NCBI GenBank assembly: GCA_018817795.1
Contig: JAHITJ010000073.1
Coordinates: 1 to 41,892 of the forward strand
Length of the DNA stretch: 41,892 nt
Source of the DNA: Myxococcota bacterium
GTDB lineage: Bacteria > Myxococcota_A > Polyangia > HGW-17
Direction of reading: 5' to 3'
How positions within the stretch are numbered: the stretch's first letter is position 1; each line of letters starts with the position of its first letter. Below are positions 36,471 to 41,892 of this stretch, in pieces. Made by a program: the position numbers and the translations under genes. The notes beneath the pieces are model-generated. The model made no database searches. It was not told the origin of the DNA and was given only the letters and a program-made list of their open reading frames with translations.

Positions 36471-36483
36471 GCCCAAGAGGAAC
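36451..36483 (+). repeat. 13-bp direct repeat and hairpin across the transporter stop codon
   Basis: GCCCAAGAGGAAC occurs at 36450-36462 and again at 36471-36483, on either side of the TAG at 36468-36470. The first copy also forms CCCAAG-AGGAA-CTTGGG (36451-36467), a 6-bp stem ending just before the stop. The second CCCAAG could pair with the same CTTGGG, so two alternative hairpins exist. Confidence 0.55.
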
Positions 36484-36495
36484 GAAATCTGGATT

Positions 36496-36513
36496 CGGAC
36501 CTCTCCGGGTCCG
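36496..36513. terminator. Hairpin between convergent genes
   Basis: CGGACC-TCTCCG-GGTCCG is a perfect 6-bp stem in the 45-bp gap between the transporter stop and the RsbRD-like stop. It has no T-run on either strand, so its strength as a terminator is unclear. Confidence 0.3.
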
Positions 36514-36515
36514 GC

Positions 36516-37055
36516 CTACTTGTCCTTGAGATCCGAAATGGCGAACCAGGTCTGGGTGGGGCGGATCCGGCGGGGAGAATCCCTTGGCTCGGGGGGCCGG
36601 CGATCACCCGGCTCCACGGTCGCGCATTCGGTCTGGTAGCCCTGGATGGTGTACACCAGCGCTCGGTCGAAGAAGTCCATCATCATGACCATCAGTTCGA
36701 ACACGCCGTGCATCTGGAGGGCATCGGAGAACAGGCTCTCCTCCTCGAGCACCTCCATGAGAATGGTCTTCTCCAGGGACAGCGCCACGACGAGTTCGAG
36801 CAACTCGAAGCCCTCGGCGCAGCGACGACGGCCCAACTGGAAGTAACGGTCCTTGGCCTCCTCGCGGGAGATGCGGTGATCCAGCCAGTGCCCGAGGGAG
36901 GCGTAGACGTTTTCGGCGCGCCTGCCCAGTTCGACCTCGGACAGCCGCCGGTAGGAGGTGGTCAGCGGGTTCTCCAGCACCACCTTGCTCCATCGAGCCC
37001 CGAGCGCGGGCGCCTTGCGTTCTATCAGTTCAATCATTCGAGTGGAAAGGATCAT
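36516..37055 (-). CDS. RsbRD-N-like regulatory domain protein
   Basis: A 179-aa mostly helical protein. The pattern W..VVLENP.T..YR.LS..EL..R...V...LG.WLD and a GFELLELVVALSL helix match the RsbT co-antagonist RsbRD N-terminal domain, a sensory helical domain. The family match is by eye. The final 30 residues are Pro/Arg-rich and probably disordered. GGGAG lies eight bases before ATG 37055. It is 23 bases after smpB, likely in the pfp-smpB run. Confidence 0.65.
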   Translation of the reverse strand: MILSTRMIELIERKAPALGARWSKVVLENPLTTSYRRLSEVELGRRAENVYASLGHWLDHRISREEAKDRYFQLGRRRCAEGFELLELVVALSLEKTILMEVLEEESLFSDALQMHGVFELMVMMMDFFDRALVYTIQGYQTECATVEPGDRRPPEPRDSPRRIRPTQTWFAISDLKDK

Positions 37056-37078
37056 GGTATACTCCCGTCCGGCGAAGG

Positions 37079-37555
37079 TCAGTCGCGCATCCGGGCCATC
37101 TGGCGTTCGTCGTCCTTGCGTCGCAGATCCTCGCGTTTGTCGTACTGACGCTTGCCCCGGACGAGCGCGATTTCAAGTTTCGCCTTGCCTCTATCGTTAA
37201 AATATACCGTCAGAGGAATGAGGGTCAACCCCTTTTCCCGGGTTTTCACCGTGATGCGGGTGATCTCGATGCGGTTCATCAGCAGCTTGCGGCGGCGCAG
37301 GGGCTCGTGGTTATAGCGGTTGGCCTGCTTGTACTCGGCGATCCGGGCGCCCACCAGCCACAGTTCCATCCCGGCGACCTCGACGTAGGCGTCGGCGATG
37401 TCCATCCCGCCGCCCCGCAGGCTCTTGATCTCGGAGCCGGTCAGCGCCATGCCGGCCTCGTGACGCTCCACGATCTCGTACTCGAAATGTGCCTTGCGGT
37501 TGCGTACCACGACCTTTCCGGTCACAGTGGATTGCTTTTTTTTGGCGGTCGTCAT
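37079..37555 (-). CDS. smpB: SsrA-binding protein
   Basis: A 158-aa OB-fold protein that binds tmRNA and brings it to stalled ribosomes (trans-translation). Signatures: NRKAHFEYEIVERHEAGMALTGSEIKSLR, DAYVEVAGMELWLVGARIAEY, NHEPLRRRKLLM, LTLIPLTVYFNDRGKAKLEIALVRGKRQYDKR. The basic C-terminal tail (KREDLRRKDDERQMARMRD) inserts in the mRNA channel. The ssrA gene was not found in the window. It follows pfp after 21 bases. Confidence 0.97.
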   Translation of the reverse strand: MTTAKKKQSTVTGKVVVRNRKAHFEYEIVERHEAGMALTGSEIKSLRGGGMDIADAYVEVAGMELWLVGARIAEYKQANRYNHEPLRRRKLLMNRIEITRITVKTREKGLTLIPLTVYFNDRGKAKLEIALVRGKRQYDKREDLRRKDDERQMARMRD

Positions 37556-37576
37556 CGGGGTACAGTCGATTCCGGA

Positions 37577-38788
37577 TCAGTAAATGCGGTCCACGCGGCC
37601 CTGCACTTCCTTGAAGGTCGGGCGGGCGGGCTCTACCTGGCGGCCGAAGCAGATTCCCATGTTTTCGAAGAAGCGGCACTCCTCAAGGTCCACAAAGCGC
37701 TGCTTGATCAGTTCTGCGGTCTTCTGGAAGCGGATCTCGGTGCCCTTGACCTCGACCACGGAGACGCCGGAATATCCAGCCATCAGCAGCTCCACCGCTG
37801 CCACACCGGCCTCGGCGCCGAAGTTGACGTCATAGGCCGAGGAGCCGCCGGAGCGGACCAGGTGGGACGGCTGGATCATGCGGATCTCGGGCATCTCGTA
37901 GAGCTTCTCCACGAACATGCCGGTCTTCTTCATCATCTCCTTGGTGAACAGGTCATGCTCCATGCGCTTCTTGAGCTCCTGCACGACGTACTTGCCCGCG
38001 CCGGAGAGCTTCTTGTGGCCGAACGAGTCCACGCCGGCGGTGTCGTCGGTGAGCTCGGCACCGGAGGAGTCGCGGATGCCCTCGGCCACCACGATCGAGT
38101 ACGTGCCGGCGTTGACATCGCTCTCCATGATGCGGCGCCAGTAGATGGTCTTCATGTGCTCATAGAGCACGTCAAAGTCGACGGGCAGCTCCGGAATCAG
38201 GATCGCGTCGGCGGCCCCGGCGATGCCGCCGCGGAAGGCCGTGTGGCCGGCGTAACGGCCAAAGACCTCGATGACCATGATGCGGTTGTGGGTGCGCCCT
38301 GTGGTCTTGAGGTCCTGGGTGATCTCGGAGATGCGGTTGATCGTGGAGTCGCCGCCGACCGAGTAGGAGTTCAGGTCCAGATCCATGGTCTTGGGTGCAT
38401 GGATGCAGCGGATGCCGTTGCTGGCCAGATCCACGAGCACCGAGCCGGTGTCGTCACCGCCGGAGATGATCAGCCCGTCGATGGAGTGCTTGGCGAGGCC
38501 CTCTTTGATCCGCTCGTACTTCTTCTCGTCCTTGATCGAGGAGATCTTCACACGAGAATGGCCCGCCTCCGAGCCGGCCACCGACACGTTGACGTTGTCG
38601 AGGCGGCGGGGGGTCAGTTCGGTGAGCTTGTCGAACTCAATCAAATTATACAGGCCGGCATAGCCGTTGGGGATGACCAGCGCCTTGATGCCGTGGGAGA
38701 GCGCGGTGAGGCTCACGCCCTTGACCACCGCGTTGAGGCCGGCGCAGTCGCCGCCGGAGGTGATGATGCCGATGTTGCGCATTTGCAT
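37577..38788 (-). CDS. pfp: Phosphofructokinase, PPi-dependent type
   Basis: A 403-aa phosphofructokinase of the group A family. SGGDCAGLNA is the N-terminal loop. GGDDT (residues 110-114) has Asp where ATP enzymes have Gly, and PKTMD (132-136) has Lys where they have Gly; both are diagnostic of PPi as phosphoryl donor. The catalytic Asp136 is kept, but TIDND reads TMDLD and MGR reads FGR (EVFGRYAGH). It would interconvert fructose 6-phosphate and fructose 1,6-bisphosphate reversibly. ATG 38788 has AAGGAG nine bases before it. It heads the pfp-smpB-RsbRD-like run and has an extended -10 promoter. Confidence 0.9.
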   Translation of the reverse strand: MQMRNIGIITSGGDCAGLNAVVKGVSLTALSHGIKALVIPNGYAGLYNLIEFDKLTELTPRRLDNVNVSVAGSEAGHSRVKISSIKDEKKYERIKEGLAKHSIDGLIISGGDDTGSVLVDLASNGIRCIHAPKTMDLDLNSYSVGGDSTINRISEITQDLKTTGRTHNRIMVIEVFGRYAGHTAFRGGIAGAADAILIPELPVDFDVLYEHMKTIYWRRIMESDVNAGTYSIVVAEGIRDSSGAELTDDTAGVDSFGHKKLSGAGKYVVQELKKRMEHDLFTKEMMKKTGMFVEKLYEMPEIRMIQPSHLVRSGGSSAYDVNFGAEAGVAAVELLMAGYSGVSVVEVKGTEIRFQKTAELIKQRFVDLEECRFFENMGICFGRQVEPARPTFKEVQGRVDRIY

Positions 38789-38846
38789 GAGGGTCAACTC
38801 CTTTCGGGTTCGTTTCGATCAGGTTTTCGCCTGCGAAAGCGGGGGA

Positions 38847-38855
38847 TTTATAGCA
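38847..38855 (-). promoter_or_regulatory. Extended -10 promoter of the pfp gene
   Basis: On the minus strand TGC-TATAAA (38855-38847) fits an extended -10 box, five of six in the hexamer. Its start site would be near 38840. A hairpin with TTTCG/CGAAA (about 38827-38840) lies in the leader before the ribosome site. Confidence 0.5.
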
Positions 38856-38893
38856 TTGAACGGAAAGAAGGGGAAGAAGGAAGAAAAAGGGTG

Positions 38894-38947
38894 GTCGGAC
38901 GGGTCAGACTGGTCAGACGGGTCGGACTGGTCAGACTGGTCAGACGG
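38894..38947. repeat. 9-bp tandem repeat, six copies
   Basis: Six head-to-tail 9-bp units with the theme GTC(A/G)GAC(T/G)G cover 38894-38947. Two unit types alternate (ending CTG or CGG, with A or G at the fourth base). The array lies directly after the stop (38951) of the minus-strand barrel-like lipoprotein gene and upstream of the pfp promoter. A further partial unit GTCCTAC touches that stop codon. Confidence 0.85.
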
Positions 38948-38950
38948 GTC

Positions 38951-40318
38951 CTACTCCCGCTCGATCCCCTCCAGCTCCAGGTACAGGGCGGCCTTGAGCA
39001 GCGTGTTGGCGGTGTGGTGGGTGACGTCGGCGCGGAGCGTGCGTCCGTCGGGGGTCTGGGGCCAGGCGCCCTCGACCAGGACCGGGTCGACCGCGCCTCG
39101 TGTGTCGCCGGCGCGCAACTGGAGCTTCTGCAGCGCGTACAGGGCGAAGAGCGTGCTCTCACGATAGGTCAGGGCCCGCTCTGTGTCGCCCCGCAGGACG
39201 GCCAGCCGGTACCCGTCCACGACCCCCTCCAGGCGCAGGGCGGTGCGCCAGGTGGCCCCACCACCGGCCTCCGGGCAGACATAGTGGCCCAGCTTTTCGA
39301 GATCGCCGGTGTTGTGGGGCAGGTGCTGGGACGCCACGATCGGATCGGTCAGCCGGAACAGGTACTCAGGGATCCATTCCAGCGGCCGCTGCGCGTACAG
39401 CCGCAGCAGCGGATCGGCCACCCAGAGGCTCATCAGATAACCCTCGTCGGTGGCCTCGTAGGACCGCTCCGGGTGCAGATACAGCCAATAGCCCGTGCTC
39501 TCCATCGCATCCAGGTAACGGACGTCCCCGGTGATTTCGTGGAGCCTCCCGAGGGCCTGCAGGGCCTGCCCCCACTGCAGGGCGCCACCCCGGGTGAAGA
39601 GCCCGCCCTCGCCTATGCTGCGCAGCAGGTACAGCCCCAGTTGGTCTATCAACCCATCCCGGGACGAATCACCGGTCTGCTGGGCGTGGGAGGTCAGGCT
39701 CAGGAGCAGAAGCGCGGTGCCTCCCAGATCGGCCAGCGAGGCAGAACCGTCGGCCTGCTGCGTCACCTGTGGGGTGATCCATCGCAGCGCCCACTCGGTG
39801 GAGAGGGAGAACTCCGGCCGCCCCGTGAGCTCGGCCAGCATCGCCTGCGTGAAGGTGCTGCCGCACTGGCGATGAATCTCGTCGTCGTCGGCCCACGTTC
39901 CGGTGCGGAGGTCGTACTGGTAGCCGAAGCCGCCGTCGGAACGCTGAACCTTCATGAGATAGTATCCACCCAGGGCGGCCGCGTAGATGATTCCGTCCTC
40001 GCCCGTGTCCGGACCGGAGAGCGAAAGCGGCGGGGTCAGGGCATCGGCGGCCTCGGTGATGGTGGCGTATTCCGCTGGCCATTGGCCGCGCGGAAGGCGG
40101 GAGGAATCGTAAGTGCAGAAGGCTGGCTCCTCGAGGACGAAGTTTCTCAGGGAGGTCAGATCCTCGCTGCAGCCGACTGTGATGACCAGCAGGAGGAGAA
40201 GCCCCATGGACCAGGGAATCCAGGAAGGACGTGCTGGGCGCACACCCGAGGGGGGCGTGGATCCACCAACAGCGGAAAAGACCTGAGAATCGATCCTTTC
40301 ATGCCTGCCTATTTCCAT
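38951..40318 (-). CDS. Lipoprotein with alpha/alpha-barrel-like helical domain
   Basis: A 455-aa protein. Starting from ATG 40318 it has about 37 residues before a signal segment MGLLLLLVITVGC with lipobox TVGC; ATG 40207 would begin right there. The start is therefore uncertain, though 40318 overlaps the upstream stop, which suggests coupling. Mature residues include GGYYLMKVQRSDGGFGYQYD, EWALRWITPQ, GLYLLRSIGEGGLF, ALGRLHEITGDVRYLDAME and TALRLEGVVDGYRLA, the six-helix-pair rhythm of terpenoid-cyclase-like or glycosidase (alpha/alpha)6 barrels. No catalytic motif is clear. It is the last gene of the Memo run. Confidence 0.8.
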   Translation of the reverse strand: MEIGRHERIDSQVFSAVGGSTPPSGVRPARPSWIPWSMGLLLLLVITVGCSEDLTSLRNFVLEEPAFCTYDSSRLPRGQWPAEYATITEAADALTPPLSLSGPDTGEDGIIYAAALGGYYLMKVQRSDGGFGYQYDLRTGTWADDDEIHRQCGSTFTQAMLAELTGRPEFSLSTEWALRWITPQVTQQADGSASLADLGGTALLLLSLTSHAQQTGDSSRDGLIDQLGLYLLRSIGEGGLFTRGGALQWGQALQALGRLHEITGDVRYLDAMESTGYWLYLHPERSYEATDEGYLMSLWVADPLLRLYAQRPLEWIPEYLFRLTDPIVASQHLPHNTGDLEKLGHYVCPEAGGGATWRTALRLEGVVDGYRLAVLRGDTERALTYRESTLFALYALQKLQLRAGDTRGAVDPVLVEGAWPQTPDGRTLRADVTHHTANTLLKAALYLELEGIERE

Positions 40319-41334
40319 GCGATGCCTCCGAGATAGCCGATGACGCTCTCGGCATTGCCGTTGCCCTCGTAGCTGTCGGATTCGGCGATTATCTCCATCT
40401 CCGTGTGACCCAAAACACGCAGCGCCGACATCATGATCGCGGTGGGGATCTCACCGCAGATCGAGATCTGCTGGCCGGTGACGTAGTCGTACAGGCCCTG
40501 CACATCCAGCGCAGCCACGTAATCCCGAAGCACCGCGTCCTTGGCGCGGGCGATCTCCAGGGGCTCGCGGTGCACCAGATCCGTCGTCGTCAGCAGCAGG
40601 ACATCCTCTCCGGCGGCCTCGAGGTCTTGCATGAAGGCGGCCAGGGCAGCGCCCACCTCGTTGACGCGATCGTGGGTGAAGTCCTTGAAGTGGTTGCGGC
40701 TGTTGTCGGCAAAGGCGATCACGATGATCCGGGCGTCGGGGTTGACGTACGGCAGGAAGACCACCTGCAGTTCGGCCGGGTGGCTCTCAAAGGGCGCCTC
40801 CTCGGCGACCAGCTCCGGGATCCGCGCCTGCAGCTCCGTGACCAGCGTCCGGTCCACCGGGACCGCATAGCCCGGGATCAGCCACGGCCCCTGATCCCAG
40901 ACGGCCATGGGTGACCCCTTCAGGTCGTGGTCCGACGCCAGCACGATCACCACCCCGGGCACCTCGACGCGGGCGAGCACCTCGGCCTGCACCACGCCCG
41001 AGTACCGCAGGCTCGCGTGGGGCGTGAGCACGGCCGTCGCCCGACGACGCTCCGGCGCCTGCACGTCCCGCATCAGGCCCACGACGTTGCGATACAGGTC
41101 CACCGGGTCCCCCGGATAAAAGTCGTCTGCGTACATCCACATGCGGGCATCGGGATCATCAGCGCCGGGCTGGGGCCCGGAGAAGTCCGGCGTCTCGATG
41201 TCGTCCCACCCGGTCTTGGTCTCGTCGGAGCATGCGACGGCCGAAAAAAGAAGCAGGACCCACAGCGCCAGCACGGTGGCACCCGGGGAAATCCAACTTA
41301 TGGGCGGGGGGGATTCAAATCTTCGCATGGGCAT
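40309..41334 (-). CDS. Lipoprotein with a Memo (AmmeMemoRadiSam B, DUF52) domain
   Basis: A 341-aa protein. ATG 41334 has GGAG five bases upstream and starts a lipoprotein signal (hydrophobic run, then SAVAC, Cys35). Residues about 80-335 are the Memo domain: TPHASLRYSG supplies the first metal His, VVIVLASDHDLKGSPMAVW the second, and GQQISICGEIPTAIMM the Cys. EGNGNAESVIGYLGGIAWK is the characteristic C-terminus. Memo homologues are normally cytosolic iron-binding proteins, paired with a radical SAM (AmmeMemoRadiSam) and AMMECR1 protein; neither partner is in this window. An outer-membrane or periplasmic anchor is unusual. The next gene overlaps by ten bases. Confidence 0.9.
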   Translation of the reverse strand: MPMRRFESPPPISWISPGATVLALWVLLLFSAVACSDETKTGWDDIETPDFSGPQPGADDPDARMWMYADDFYPGDPVDLYRNVVGLMRDVQAPERRRATAVLTPHASLRYSGVVQAEVLARVEVPGVVIVLASDHDLKGSPMAVWDQGPWLIPGYAVPVDRTLVTELQARIPELVAEEAPFESHPAELQVVFLPYVNPDARIIVIAFADNSRNHFKDFTHDRVNEVGAALAAFMQDLEAAGEDVLLLTTTDLVHREPLEIARAKDAVLRDYVAALDVQGLYDYVTGQQISICGEIPTAIMMSALRVLGHTEMEIIAESDSYEGNGNAESVIGYLGGIAWK

Positions 41335-41399
41335 CCTCACTCCACGATCACCCTTCCACTGAACCCAGCCCCATGTCAAGCCTCTTGGCCGGGTCAGTT

Positions 41400-41892
41400 T
41401 CACAGCCGCAGGGTCAGCCAGGTCGCCACATCGGCGGGCAGGATCGTCTCCTCCCAGACCTCGGAGAGCAGGTCTGCCAGGGCCTCGTCGGCGGGGATGA
41501 TCGTCAGCGGATCGGCCGCGAAGTCGGCCACGTACGATGTCGGTGAGAGCCACTCCAGAAGCCGCGCGGCCACTGACGAAATGGACTCTCCGCGGCCCTC
41601 GAGCACGCGGATCCGGGCCAGGTACGCGGTCATCGCGGGGCGGCTCCAGGCATACCAGCGGGTCGCGCCGTCGGGCACCAGGCGGGAGATCAGGTAGCCC
41701 GTGGCCAAGGTGGTCATCGAGGGAAAGACCGGCTCGGCCGACATCGGGCCGTGGGTCAGCGAGGTCGTCTCCCAGTCGACGGGCGTGTCGTGGGTCCAGG
41801 TCAGCGCATCCACGCCCGGGCAAGCCGCGACCAGATCGGTGCTCTGGGAAAACGGCACCAGGGTATCCCAGTCGTCGTGGAGCACCAGCGTG
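41400..41892 (-). CDS. C-terminal end of an alpha/beta hydrolase (partial)
   Basis: An open frame from the right window edge to TGA at 41400, 164 codons, lacking its 5' end. TLVLHDDWDTLVPFSQSTDL is the strand-and-turn of the alpha/beta-hydrolase acid residue (Asp in HDDWDTLVP), and SLTHGPMSAEPVF supplies the usual catalytic His region. The remaining 90 residues form a helical extension (about LISRLVPDGATRWYAWSRPAMTAYLARIRVLEGRG). The nucleophile is outside the window. It precedes the Memo lipoprotein by 65 bases and was probably cotranscribed with it. Confidence 0.75.
   Translation of the reverse strand, partial: TLVLHDDWDTLVPFSQSTDLVAACPGVDALTWTHDTPVDWETTSLTHGPMSAEPVFPSMTTLATGYLISRLVPDGATRWYAWSRPAMTAYLARIRVLEGRGESISSVAARLLEWLSPTSYVADFAADPLTIIPADEALADLLSEVWEETILPADVATWLTLRL

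Noticed and set aside
38894-38947. A CRISPR array
   Set aside because: Units are 9 bp with no spacers, so this is a simple tandem repeat.
37307-40336. A 1009-aa plus-strand open frame opposite smpB, pfp and the barrel-like lipoprotein
   Set aside because: Three well-supported minus-strand genes occupy the opposite strand and the frame crosses the 9-bp repeat. Its composition is that of a GC-rich shadow.

Overview
The window is a GC-rich (roughly 65%), densely coded stretch of a Gram-negative genome. Nine probable lipoproteins, one outer-membrane beta-barrel, a five-fold cysteine-repeat surface lipoprotein and the remains of a large Ser/Thr kinase-ATPase point to a deltaproteobacterial or myxobacteria-like lineage. 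No rRNA, tRNA or CRISPR is visible, so the taxon is an inference from gene content only.

Region by region. (1) 2-5557, plus strand: end of a probable membrane glycosyltransferase, a cyclase-family hydrolase, a 1195-aa DUF3857 lipoprotein and another lipoprotein, each joined to the next by a short start/stop overlap or a 14-nt gap. (2) 12171-5671, minus strand: a 62-aa conserved protein, a spacer built of 37-bp tandem repeats, ileS (IleRS2 type), a lipoprotein, a secreted protein, a FlK-type hotdog thioesterase and an EFR1 flavodoxin-ferredoxin. (3) 12451-21206, plus strand: a beta-lactamase-family lipoprotein, then PP2C phosphatase, HEAT-repeat secreted protein, CPBP protease, nadC and a helical-repeat lipoprotein in a tight run. 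(4) 21445-22245: outer-membrane barrel with a good sigma70-type promoter. (5) 23850-22326, minus: a decayed Ser/Thr kinase-AAA gene with an in-frame TAG. (6) 33504-23905, minus: PAS protein, DksA/TraR zinc protein, CPBP homologue with altered active site, lipoprotein, gcvT-gcvH-(terminator)-gcvPA-gcvPB, an acyl-CoA hydrolase/transferase fused to GNAT, and queC. (7) 33618-36470, plus: cysteine-repeat/CAP lipoprotein and a DMT-like transporter. (8) 41892-36516, minus: C-terminal part of an alpha/beta hydrolase, a Memo-domain lipoprotein, an alpha-barrel-like lipoprotein, a 9-bp tandem repeat, a PPi-type phosphofructokinase, smpB and an RsbRD-N-like protein.

How they fit together. The gcv cluster supplies the T, H and split P proteins for glycine oxidation; the L protein is not here. 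The intrinsic terminator between gcvH and gcvPA would give more T and H protein than P protein. Region 3 looks like an envelope cassette (phosphatase, periplasmic HEAT protein, membrane protease, lipoprotein) with nadC embedded. The most unusual items are the Memo domain with a lipoprotein signal, the kinase remnant, the two intergenic tandem-repeat arrays, and the second CPBP protein lacking the first glutamate of its EExxxR motif.
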